Part shown: in pieces, positions 1 through 8,500 of the stretch | How positions within the stretch are numbered: position 1 is the stretch's first letter | Layout of the letters: each line of letters opens with the position of its first letter | Assembly: GCA_009377845.1 (NCBI GenBank) | Contig: WHTE01000016.1 | Coordinates: 1-35,530 of the forward strand | Source: Nitrospirales bacterium | GTDB lineage: Bacteria; Nitrospirota; Nitrospiria; Nitrospirales; UBA8639 | Direction: 5' to 3' | DNA: 35,530 bases | Made by a program: the position numbers and the translations under genes | The notes under the pieces: generated by a model | Databases searched by the model: none | Told to the model about the DNA's origin: nothing | The model's input: only the letters and a program-made list of their open reading frames with translations

Positions 1-1
1 A

Positions 2-1351
2 ACAGTCAATTTCCGGTTGAGGGACTGGGGAATCTCCAGGCAACGCTATTGGGGGACGCCCATTCCGATGTTGTATTGTGATCGGTGTGGCCTTGTCCCG
101 GTCCCCGAAGGCAAGTTGCCGGTTGTGTTGCCTGACGATGTGCCATTTACCGGGAAAGGCGGGTCTCCGCTCAAGGAATCTCTTTCGTTTTCGCAAGCTA
201 CATGTCCGACATGTGGCGGTATAGCTCGTCGGGAAACCGACACCATGGATACCTTCGTGGATTCTTCCTGGTATTTCCTTCGCTATTGCTCGCCCAAAGA
301 GACGACCCTCCCGGTGAACCCGCAAGCCGCAAACCATTGGATGGCGGTGGATCAATATGTCGGGGGGATTGAACATGCCGTTTTGCATTTGCTCTACGCG
401 CGCTTCTTTACCAAAGTCTTACGGGATTTGGGCCTCACGACCGCTGATGAACCCTTTACTCATTTGCTCACTCAAGGCATGGTGACCAAGGAAACCTACT
501 GGTGTGAAGAACATCGATGGGTTCTTCCCACTGAAATCAGGAAGGATAGTGGTCAGCGAGTCTGTGCTCATTGTGGACGGATCATCGTGACAGGCCGTAT
601 TGAAAAGATGTCCAAGTCTAAAAAGAATATTGCGTCTCCTGAAGACTTGTGTGATCGATATGGGGCAGACACGGCCAGATTGTTTTCGTTATTTGCCGCG
701 CCACCGGAAAAGGATTTGGAATGGAGCGATACCGGGGTGGAAGGCTGCTATCGGTTTCTCAACCGGGTGTGGCGGCTGATACAGGATCTTCTTCCTGTGA
801 TGGATGGCGCGGCTGCCAATCCGAGATCCGGTGAGTCTGTGCTCCTCTCCCATTTGCAGCGGGCAACTCATCAGACGATAAAAAAAGTGACGGAAGACCT
901 TGAGCGAGGGTTTCAATTCAATACAGCCATTGCAGCCCTGATGGAATTCGTGAATGAGTTGTATAAGTTCTGGAAAGAATATCCGGGGGAGGCGTTAACT
1001 GCAGCCGAGCGGGCCGGGTGGCGATTGACGGTGGAAACTTTGCTTGTATTGCTTGCGCCCTTTGCCCCACATCTGACTGAGGAACTGTGGGAAACCTTAG
1101 GGAAGCGCCCCGGTATGAGCCAGCAGGCGTGGCCGGATTTTGATCCCGCCCTTGTGGCCAGTGCCGAATGGACGATACCCTTGCAGGTGAATGGAAAACT
1201 CCGGAGTAAGATCGTGGTTCCAGCCGGGTCGACAAAGGACCAGATCCTTTCGGTGGCTCAGGAAGATCCCAAAATGGCCGAATGGTTGCACGGCAAGATT
1301 CCCCGCAAAATAATTTACGTTGAACAAAAGCTGGTGAATTTTGTCATTTAA
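2..1351 (+). CDS. leuS: Leucyl-tRNA synthetase, C-terminal part (5' end outside window)
   Basis: Charges tRNA-Leu with leucine in the cytoplasm (class I aminoacyl-tRNA synthetase). The frame is already open at the first base, and its first residues (NFRLRDWGISRQRYWG) are the conserved LeuS segment after the editing domain, so the true start lies upstream. Visible landmarks are the Zn-ribbon-like CDRCG and CPTCG pairs, the class I KMSKS loop (EKMSKSKKN), the anticodon-binding helical domain (RFLNRVWR onward) and the short C-terminal domain ending in FVI. About 450 residues are present, roughly half of a usual LeuS. The stop overlaps the start of lptE by 11 bases, so the two are probably co-transcribed. 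Nothing is odd; identification is secure. Confidence 0.97.
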   Translation, partial: TVNFRLRDWGISRQRYWGTPIPMLYCDRCGLVPVPEGKLPVVLPDDVPFTGKGGSPLKESLSFSQATCPTCGGIARRETDTMDTFVDSSWYFLRYCSPKETTLPVNPQAANHWMAVDQYVGGIEHAVLHLLYARFFTKVLRDLGLTTADEPFTHLLTQGMVTKETYWCEEHRWVLPTEIRKDSGQRVCAHCGRIIVTGRIEKMSKSKKNIASPEDLCDRYGADTARLFSLFAAPPEKDLEWSDTGVEGCYRFLNRVWRLIQDLLPVMDGAAANPRSGESVLLSHLQRATHQTIKKVTEDLERGFQFNTAIAALMEFVNELYKFWKEYPGEALTAAERAGWRLTVETLLVLLAPFAPHLTEELWETLGKRPGMSQQAWPDFDPALVASAEWTIPLQVNGKLRSKIVVPAGSTKDQILSVAQEDPKMAEWLHGKIPRKIIYVEQKLVNFVI

Positions 1352-2069
1352 ACCACTTAGACCAGCTTGGCTCTTTCAGAAGTTGAGATGGGTGCTTGGA
1401 GGGTGGGGGGTGGTGCTGTGCTTGAGTGCCGGATGTGGATACCAATTTACTGTTGAAGGACCGGGCCCGGTGATCGGGGGTGGGACCGGCCTTGTCGCGC
1501 AAGGACCGCCGGTTCGTCTGGCAATAAAGACATTCAAAAATAACAGCTTCGAGCCGAATCTGGAATTTAAATATACCCGGTATTTTCGCCAGGCGATGCA
1601 ATCGGCGGGAAGCGCCGAATTTGTCGATGATGGTGTGTCGGCTGATTTTATTCTGGAAGGAGCGATCCTTTCGGTGACGCTTCCTTCATTGGCTTTTTCT
1701 CGCACCCAGACACGAGAAAGTCGAGTCATGGTCAGGGTGGCGGTGAGCGTCAAGGATCGGAAAACCGGCAAAATTCGATGGTCGCAAACGGGCACCAGTA
1801 CGGCGGAATTTTTTGTGGGAGCCACTTCGACGTCAGATTCCTTGAGCGGATTGCAATTTAACCGGGTATTGCAAGACCGTGCGGTTGAGCAAGCGGGGCA
1901 ACAAGTGGCTGCGGATTTAGTTGATCGGTTTCTGTGGGCCAGTGATCAGGGTACATTTCAAGTGAGTGAAAGAAAAGATGTTCCTGCTCCGGCATCGAGG
2001 GACATCGAATCCCCTGAGATCTTGGAGCCTCAGGGAGATCTCTTGCCTCCAAATTCTTTAATAAATTGA
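1341..2069 (+). CDS. lptE: LPS-assembly lipoprotein LptE
   Basis: LptE is the outer-membrane lipoprotein that plugs the LptD barrel and helps insert lipopolysaccharide. The 242-residue product has a basic start, a hydrophobic stretch (WVLGGWGVVLCLSAG) and a lipobox ending at Cys32 (LSAGC). It is followed by the family's GYQF motif and the phrase AIKTFKNNSFEPNLE, which matches the LptE core (I..F.N.T.EP.LE). It overlaps leuS by 11 bases and is followed closely by holA; a leuS-lptE-holA order is common in Gram-negative bacteria. The C-terminal about 40 residues (SERKDVPAPASRD onward) look low-complexity and non-conserved. The lipobox has Ser at -3, which is acceptable but not the commonest residue. 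Confidence 0.88.
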   Translation: MSFKPLRPAWLFQKLRWVLGGWGVVLCLSAGCGYQFTVEGPGPVIGGGTGLVAQGPPVRLAIKTFKNNSFEPNLEFKYTRYFRQAMQSAGSAEFVDDGVSADFILEGAILSVTLPSLAFSRTQTRESRVMVRVAVSVKDRKTGKIRWSQTGTSTAEFFVGATSTSDSLSGLQFNRVLQDRAVEQAGQQVAADLVDRFLWASDQGTFQVSERKDVPAPASRDIESPEILEPQGDLLPPNSLIN

Positions 2070-2091
2070 TCACCTGAGTCTTCTGGCAGGA

Positions 2092-3222
2092 TTGTCTGTT
2101 TATTCGGTCGCACTCACCGTGAAAGTCCACGAACTCCACAGTCAGATCACCCGGCAAGGGTTATCCCCTCTCTATTTGGTCATTGGGGAAGAACCCTATT
2201 TTCGCGATCAGGCCTTGGCCATCCTTCGTTTGGCCGATCGGGAAGGGAATTCTCCGGAGTTATCTGGAGAATCGAGCGTCAATGATTTCTCTCAGATGTT
2301 TCATGTCGATGTGGTCTATGGCGATGAAACCGACGCCTCGGACATTTTGGCAATTTCGGAAGAGGCGTCATTTTTTTCGTTGAGACGACTTCTCATCGTT
2401 AAATGGGCGGACAAACTTTCCGCCAGAGATGGTGAAGGTCTCATTCCATATTTCCAGGCTCCAAATGAAACTACGACGCTGGTCTTTGCTGCGGCTAAAT
2501 TAGATGGGCGGACGAAGTGGGTTCAAGAACTCAAGAAACGGGCGACCCTGGTGGAGTGTGCTCCTTTATTTGAGAATCAACGGGCAGGGTGGGTCACGCA
2601 GCGGGCACGGGAGCTAGGCCTGCAGTTGGAAGACAGTGCCCTCGATGTCTTGAAGGATCAGGTGGCTGAAGGGTTGTATGGTACTGCCGGCGAATTAGAG
2701 AAATTGGTGGCGTTTATGCCAGAGGGACATCATGTCCGGGCACAGGAAGTAGAAACGGTCAGGGGGAAACCGCCGGGTATTTCCGTGTTTGATTGGTCGG
2801 AAGCGGTAGCGCGTGGGGATCATGGACGAGCGTTGGACATTGTGGCCAAAAATTTAGAAACCGGCGAAGCCCCCTTACGCATGTTGGGTGCCTTCCTGTG
2901 GCAGATGCGGAGAATTTGGAAAACAAAAGCACTGATGAAAGAGGGAACCGATGCCGGTCAGGCGGCACGCCAAGCTGGAATTCCGCCGTTTCGATCGCGG
3001 GAATTTGTGCAACAGGTTCAACTGTGGAAGGAGTCACACCTCCGTCGGGCATGGGAGTTATTCGCTCAAGCTGATTCAGCTCTCAAAGGGGGGCGAGCTT
3101 CACGTCCCAAACTCATATTAGATGACCTGGTTATTCAACTCTGCCAAGCCACGAAACCCGGTCCGGTGAAACAAGCACACGCTGGTCGCACACCTTCACC
3201 ACCCGTTGAGAAAGCACGTTGA
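2092..3222 (+). CDS. holA: DNA polymerase III delta subunit
   Basis: Delta opens the beta sliding clamp within the clamp-loader complex. The 376-residue product begins with the family's hallmark (LSPLYLVIGEEPYFRDQAL, near residues 24-42) and keeps the delta architecture: an AAA-like region with LLIVKWADKL and TTLVFAAAKLDGR, a YGTAGELEKL helical segment, a VFDWSEAVARGD segment, and the C-terminal collar helices (MLGAFLWQMRRIWK). The annotated start is a TTG just after GGCAGG. A GTG ten codons in (2119) is an alternative, and neither has an ideal ribosome-binding site. It lies 22 bases after lptE and is convergent with rpsT. Length is within the usual 330-380 range. Confidence 0.93.
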   Translation: MSVYSVALTVKVHELHSQITRQGLSPLYLVIGEEPYFRDQALAILRLADREGNSPELSGESSVNDFSQMFHVDVVYGDETDASDILAISEEASFFSLRRLLIVKWADKLSARDGEGLIPYFQAPNETTTLVFAAAKLDGRTKWVQELKKRATLVECAPLFENQRAGWVTQRARELGLQLEDSALDVLKDQVAEGLYGTAGELEKLVAFMPEGHHVRAQEVETVRGKPPGISVFDWSEAVARGDHGRALDIVAKNLETGEAPLRMLGAFLWQMRRIWKTKALMKEGTDAGQAARQAGIPPFRSREFVQQVQLWKESHLRRAWELFAQADSALKGGRASRPKLILDDLVIQLCQATKPGPVKQAHAGRTPSPPVEKAR

Positions 3223-3240
3223 CCGTCACGGTCTTATTAT
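3221..3240. terminator. Weak hairpin between convergent holA and rpsT
   Basis: A five-base-pair stem (GACCG, loop TCA, CGGTC) overlaps the holA stop and is followed by TTATTAT. It sits exactly between two convergent genes, where a terminator is expected. The stem is short and the T-run interrupted, so the call rests mainly on position. Confidence 0.35.
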
Positions 3241-3244
3241 GTGT

Positions 3245-3508
3245 TTAGAGAGCGTTGACGCGGGTCGCGAGGCGGGAAACCCAACGAGAGGCAGTATTCC
3301 GATGAAGCGTGCCTTTGGTCACGGCCTTATGAAGTTCCGAGGTCGCCTCTCGCAAAGAAGCCTTGGCCTCGTCACTTTTTTTGTCTTGAACCGCTCCATG
3401 AACCTTCTTAATGAAGGTCTTAACACGTCGCAGGATTGACCGGTTTTGTTCTTGCCGCTTCAGAGATTGGCGAGCTGCCTTGATTGCTGATTGGTGCCGA
3501 TTAGCCAT
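3245..3508 (-). CDS. rpsT: 30S ribosomal protein S20
   Basis: S20 binds 16S rRNA in the small subunit and helps its assembly. The 87-residue product is highly basic and starts MANRHQSAIKAARQS, the family signature (A..xSA.K..R...), with the conserved internal RRVKTFIKK and the alanine-rich C-terminal part (LHKAVTKGTLHRNTASRWVSRLA). Length is exactly that of the family. The ATG is preceded by a near-ideal AGGAGGAATAG ribosome-binding site. The gene is convergent with holA and monocistronic as far as the window shows. Confidence 0.96.
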   Translation of the reverse strand: MANRHQSAIKAARQSLKRQEQNRSILRRVKTFIKKVHGAVQDKKSDEAKASLREATSELHKAVTKGTLHRNTASRWVSRLATRVNAL

Positions 3509-3750
3509 CTATTCCTCCTGAAAAATTCTGAACACAATTCTTACCACAGTTTCTTAAATTCGGTCAACTGAAAGCTGGCAAAACTTGTGTGGGTGTTCAG
3601 GAAGCCGAAATACTCCTTGACATATTTGCTTGTCCAAAACTGGGAAATTCAGGATCGGTGTTCGCAACAGGTATGGGGCTGTTGAATAATTGTAATATTT
3701 GCGTATTGATCCATTTGTGCGTACCTGAGAACAATACGAAATAATAGGGG

Positions 3751-3867
3751 AGTGTTCAAAAATGCCCGTCCAGCAAGGCCGCAGCCACTTGGACGAGCGG
3801 AGCGTACGAAGGAGTACGTGAGCACGGCTAAGGGGCGAGAACGCAGCTGGCGGCTTTTTTCAACACT
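3751..3867. repeat. MITE-like intergenic repeat with terminal inverted repeats
   Basis: About 117 bases are bounded by AGTGTTCAAAAA on the left and TTTTTTCAACACT on the right, near-perfect inverted copies. The match continues inward imperfectly (GCCCGTCCAGC against GCTGGCGGC). The middle holds a GTACG/CGTAC palindrome. This is the shape of a non-coding mobile repeat. From memory, closely similar repeats are scattered between genes in Nitrospira genomes; only one copy is in this window, so copy number cannot be shown here. It lies in the rpsT-to-tRNA-His gap (3509-3939), where I see no gene; the short open frames crossing it look accidental. Confidence 0.6.
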
Positions 3868-3939
3868 GCCGGTATTGGCTTGCGACCCCTACCGACCTCT
3901 GATAAGATTCGATCCTTCTCGCAAGACAACAAGTTGATG

Positions 3940-4016
3940 GTGGGTGTAGCTCAGTTGGTTAGAGCGCCGGATTGTGGATCCGGAGGTCGCGGGTTCGAAA
4001 CCCGTCACTCACCCCA
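3940..4016 (+). tRNA. tRNA-His (anticodon GTG)
   Basis: A full cloverleaf can be drawn. Acceptor GTGGGTG pairs with CACTCAC (one G-U); the D arm is GCTC/GAGC; the anticodon stem CCGGA/TCCGG encloses loop TTGTGGA with anticodon GTG; and the T arm GCGGG/CCCGT encloses TTCGAAA. The discriminator C73 and an encoded CCA (4014-4016) follow. A G lies at 3939, giving the G-1:C73 pair that is the identity mark of tRNA-His. The 3' end is shared with the recombinase stop codon (4005-4007) and with the proposed attachment core (4006-4018), so this gene is the likely integration target of the element to its right. Confidence 0.97.
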
Positions 4017-5501
4017 TTTTCCAGTTTCCACCCCTTTTGCAAACAGATCAAAGGGTTTTTTGTAGGTGGGACGCACAGTTGCATGTTCCAATGTGCAGTT
4101 CGAAAGTACGATTTTGAGAAATCTGTTTTTTTGTTCCGGGAGTTGCTTCGCATAGAGTTCATAGGCTCTAGAGGCGAGTTCGAGCAGTTTCAATCCATCG
4201 TCGTAATATCGGCGATCGGCTCCTTGGTGAGCGCGCATTTGGTCAAGGATCCGATCTTGGTCAGTTTGCCATTCCCGTGATTTTTCCATCCAGAAGGCCT
4301 CAGAAACCTTTCCGTCCACCTTGTCGAGGTAAAGTTGGTCCAACCGATTTTTGAGCTTTAAAAGCTCGCTTTGCAGTCGGGAAATGGTCTGCTGATTATA
4401 AGCCGTCTCGTCTTTATGGCTTTCTTTAAGAGCCTGGACCAACCAATCCCGTATACTTGGATCAATGGTAATCCCTTTCACGATAGCATCAAATTGGGGG
4501 GCTAGATCTTCCTCCCGGTAATACATTTCATCACAAGAGCCTTTGGATTTGGTGCAATGGTAATACACATACCGTCCCTTTTTGAGCTCGGCGGTCACCA
4601 AACAGCCGCATTTTCCACACAAGAGCAACCCGCTATAGGCAAAAAAATGCTTACGCTGTTTGCCCTTTTTCCGATTACCAATTTTTTCCTGGACAAGATC
4701 AAACTGGGTGCGCGAGAGCAAGGGGGCATATTTCCCTTGATATAAAGCACCATTCCACAGAAATGAACCAGTGTAAAAGGGATTTTTAAGGATCCGTTCC
4801 ACATGGGATTTAGACAGTCGAATCTTAGGGGAATAAAATTCCAACCCCTCTCCCATTACCGTTTCTCGAATGGTTTTAAAAGAATGACGACCTGTGGCAG
4901 CAAGTTCAAACATTCGTCGAACATATTTAGCCTTTTCCTGCTCAATTTCGATGGTGGCATCCTTCTGGTTGTTGAGATACCCCAGAGGTGCTTTCCCAGG
5001 GTATTCACCCTGTTTGGCTTTCTCTAAATGGCCCTTTTTGACCTCCTCAGAAAGATTATCGATATAATTCTTGGCCATAAGAACTTTGATGCCATGAATA
5101 AACTTCACATGGGATCGCGACTCCTTATTTAGAACTTCCCCTTCTTTAACCAAATGGATTTCAAGATCAAGATCTTCCAGGGTTACGTAATCCCGAAAAT
5201 TTCGGTAGAGCCGGTCGGTTTTTTCGACAAGGAGGATTTTGACCTCAGGATTAGCTTGGAAAAACTTCACCATTTCTCGAAACTGTGTCCGCCCAGCAGC
5301 TTTGGCGGTTTCCACGTCAATAAATTCTTGGGAAATCTGAAAACCTTTGGATTGGGCATACCCCTTTAAGAGTTGCAATTGAGCTGGAATAGAGAAGCCC
5401 TCCTTTTCCTGTTCCTTGGAAGAGACACGCGCGTAAAGGACTGCTCTCAGGGTTTTGCCATTAACGCCACTCTGATTTTGATTTTCCTTCTTTTTATTCA
5501 T
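4005..5501 (-). CDS. Large serine recombinase (element integrase)
   Basis: A site-specific recombinase that would integrate and excise the element. Domains in order: an N-terminal resolvase domain (AVLYARVSSKEQ; the nucleophile should be the first Ser of YARVSS), a central Recombinase domain (APLGYLNN onward, SHVERILKNPFYTG), a zinc ribbon (CGKCG ... HCTKSKGSC), and a long C-terminal coiled coil (ISRLQSELLKLKNRLDQLYLDKVDG). That is the standard large-serine-recombinase plan at about 498 residues. I chose the ATG at 5501 because AAGGA lies seven bases upstream; a TTG at 5507 is the longer option. It overlaps the ATPase gene upstream by eight bases, so it is probably translationally coupled to the defence operon. 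Its stop codon falls in the tRNA-His acceptor region, that is, in the proposed att core. Confidence 0.93.
   Translation of the reverse strand: MNKKKENQNQSGVNGKTLRAVLYARVSSKEQEKEGFSIPAQLQLLKGYAQSKGFQISQEFIDVETAKAAGRTQFREMVKFFQANPEVKILLVEKTDRLYRNFRDYVTLEDLDLEIHLVKEGEVLNKESRSHVKFIHGIKVLMAKNYIDNLSEEVKKGHLEKAKQGEYPGKAPLGYLNNQKDATIEIEQEKAKYVRRMFELAATGRHSFKTIRETVMGEGLEFYSPKIRLSKSHVERILKNPFYTGSFLWNGALYQGKYAPLLSRTQFDLVQEKIGNRKKGKQRKHFFAYSGLLLCGKCGCLVTAELKKGRYVYYHCTKSKGSCDEMYYREEDLAPQFDAIVKGITIDPSIRDWLVQALKESHKDETAYNQQTISRLQSELLKLKNRLDQLYLDKVDGKVSEAFWMEKSREWQTDQDRILDQMRAHQGADRRYYDDGLKLLELASRAYELYAKQLPEQKNRFLKIVLSNCTLEHATVRPTYKKPFDLFAKGVETGKWGE
4006..4018. other. Candidate attL core (tRNA-His 3' end)
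   Basis: The 13 bases CACTCACCCCATT form the tRNA-His acceptor 3' strand, discriminator, CCA and two flanking bases. The same 13 bases recur in the same orientation at 30063-30075. A tRNA 3' end kept intact beside a recombinase, with a short copy at the far end, is the usual layout of an element integrated in a tRNA gene. The recombinase reading frame ends inside this core. Confidence 0.6.
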
Positions 5502-8500
5502 TTTCAAATCCTTGAGTGGTGAATTTGAGGGTGCGGCTGTTTTCAGTGACGGTACGTACGACGTTGTCGGGCGCTCCGGTTGGGATCTCCGCCTCGATTT
5601 CCAACGTCACTGTCACATCAGATCCCACCAATCCTACCAAATGCGAAATCACTTCGTCGGCGATGCGGCCTGCGTCTCGGCCCACGCGTGTAGGGTCGAG
5701 AGGAACGCTCCCGTGAAAACGTTTCGGGGCTGGCGCTGTCTTAGGCTTCGCACTGCCACTCTTTCCAGTTACATCGGCTTCGCCTGTTATTGTAGGCGTT
5801 GATGTAGTTCCCGTATTTCCCGTCACGCTAGAAGCGGCCTGGACCTCGGCTTCTTGTTGCCGCGAGGCCACTTCTGGTCGTACAAGCAACCCTGTATCGC
5901 CACTGGCAATAAGTACCGTTTGTCCGCACCGTAGCCCGCGATAGCGGCCAGCTGTCTCATCGAAGCTATCCGCATAGGCAAACGATTCTTGATTCCACAA
6001 AAGGAGTCCGAGTCCATCTCGAACAGCTCCCACTAGGACGTTCGGTTCCGTGAGCCGCGGCAAATAGAGATAGCGGGCGAAATCTTCGACGAGCTGCTTG
6101 ATCGCCACATGATTTCCGCGCCACAGTGGCACGCGGTCAAGCTCCATCCGCAGTCGCGTGCCGGCAAGAGCGGCCACCAGGAGTTCGTCGTTCCGTAGCT
6201 TTTTGCTGGCACGTACCGCGAGGTCATCCTGGCCTGAGAGCCGGAAGGTCTGCCACTCGATCGAAGCTTTTGGGGAACTCTGCACTGGGACTAACAACCA
6301 CTGATAGGCTTCTGGTATCCGGGCTGTCACGGCACCGTCGGCAGATTTCTGCTGCGTCTCTGCTTGCTTCACTTGGTGGGGATCAAGATTGAGCGCCTCC
6401 TTCTCGGCAAGAATCGATTCCCAAGCCAGATAGCGTCGCACCGCTTCCTCCAAATCTTGGAGCCGTGCCTGGTCCACCGCGAGGAAGACAAGCGTGTTGC
6501 GAAAGAGTCGCGGGGTATTACCGCGTGTTTCTAGAATGGCTTTTGCTGCGATTTCGGCAGTATTCCCTGGCTGCTTGCTGTAAGGATAGTCGGTTCCAAG
6601 GACGACCAGTCGTGCATCCAAATCATCGGGTACATCCTGTCCTGATTGGGGCAAGGGGTGTACACGGATAAAGTCGCCGGTCTTACGAAGATCCGCACGG
6701 AGCCGTTTGTCCAGTTCCTGTGTCACCGCATCGATGTTGCGCTTGAGTTGCTCGGCGCGGTCCTCAGCCAGCTTCGTGACTGTGGGTTGAGTGGAGTACC
6801 AATAACGTGCACCGTCCTGATAGAGATAGGTTGCCGCGCTGCTCAGACGCCGCAACGCATCGCCGAAGATATTTGGGGACTCGCCAGGCATCACACAGCC
6901 AAGTTTCACACGGCGATCCTCGATGCCACGATTCGCGGCTGTAGCGGTCGGTGCAGAGCCCAGGTAGATCGTGCGGGCCACACGGCGGCAGGCAGCGTAC
7001 TTCCCAAGGTTGGGCACTTCGCCATCAAGCCGAAGCGGCAGCGCATTCGGTCCATCCACATCCTTCTCGATCACCGGGACCCAATTGTCGGAGAGATAGC
7101 GGGTCAGTTCGGATTGGACGCGCGGGTCGTCGATGGGAATATGTGCAGGCAGGATGACAGGATTCCGGTCACCTTTCTCCCAGAGGCTATGGATCACCGC
7201 AGCCATAAGCCGCAGCACGCCGCGTGTGCGTTGGAACTTCACCAGCGTGGACCAGTCAGTGTAGAGCCGATCGAACACTTCCGGATGGATCGGATACGCT
7301 TCCTTGAGCCGTTTCTCGTAGTCGGAGTCACGGCACTCGGGGGGAAACTCTGCCGCTTGGGTGGAATAAAGGTCGAAGAAAGCCTTCGCGACCGTATCGC
7401 GTGCCACATACTGCGTTTTCTCCACCAGCGGCTCGAATAACCGCCGGCGCACTATCTCGAATCCCTCATCGGCGCTAGCGGGGCGCCATGAAGCTTCGAG
7501 GCGTCCAACAGCGTTGCGCAACCGGTCAAGTGCTGCACGTCCTCGCTCGCCGCCTACCTCCACATCATCGGCCTGTGCGTGGGGAGAACCGGATGTGTCG
7601 GATGCTGGGAGACTGACTACCAGCAAACAATTCTTCGCCAGCTTCGCGGACTCGGTGAGTACCTGGGCAAAGGTGAACTGCGTCTCGAAGCCGCCAGCAG
7701 GCAGATCGCTTTGGTCGTGGAGCTGGCGCGCATAGGCGACCCACTCGTCGATCAGAATGAGACAAGGTCCGTATTCAATGAAGAGTTCTCGCAACACGTC
7801 ACCGGGGCTGGTCGCCCGCTCGTCGTCGGCCTGGATGCGCTTAAACGCCTTCTGGGCCTCCTTGATGCCGCCGGCTGCATGCCCCAATTGCCAGGCGAGT
7901 TCGCCCCAAAGCGTACGAACCATCGTGCCGTCTGATTTCACGACCGGATTGCCCGGAGAAATACGGTTCCCTACTAGCACCACGCGCTTCACCACCGGCA
8001 ATTTCGACACCCCGGCCTCTTTGAGCAGGGCATCGACGCCGAGCAACTCACTGGGCGCAGTCCCGGAGACCAGGTGGTAGAGTGCCAACATCGAGTGCGT
8101 CTTCCCACCGCCGAAATTGGTCTGGAGTTGCACCACTGGATCCCCGCCTGTGCCTGTAAGGCGTTGCACGGCGCCGATAATCAGTTTCTGTAAGCTGTCG
8201 GTGAGGTGGGTGCGACGGAAAAACTCAACTGGTTTCCGATACTCGTCTGACCCCTCACCGATGTGGACCTGCCAGAGATCGGCGGCGAACTCGGCTTGTT
8301 GGTAGCGCCCGCTCGCCACATCCTTGTGCGGGTTCACCACTTCGCGCCAGGGCGTCAGGCCACTGCTGGCCTGGCTTTCAATGGCCGTTCCGACACTCTT
8401 GCGCTTCTCGGTTCGCACCTGTTCATCGAACCGCACGCGCAGGAGTTCCATTTTCATCTTCTCAACGTCGGCGGCCTGTGACGCAGAGACCGCAGTGAGG

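Noticed and set aside
6646-7440. 264-codon + strand frame antisense to the DUF499 ATPase
   Set aside because: It is the shadow of a well-supported gene, with no ribosome-binding site or recognisable protein.
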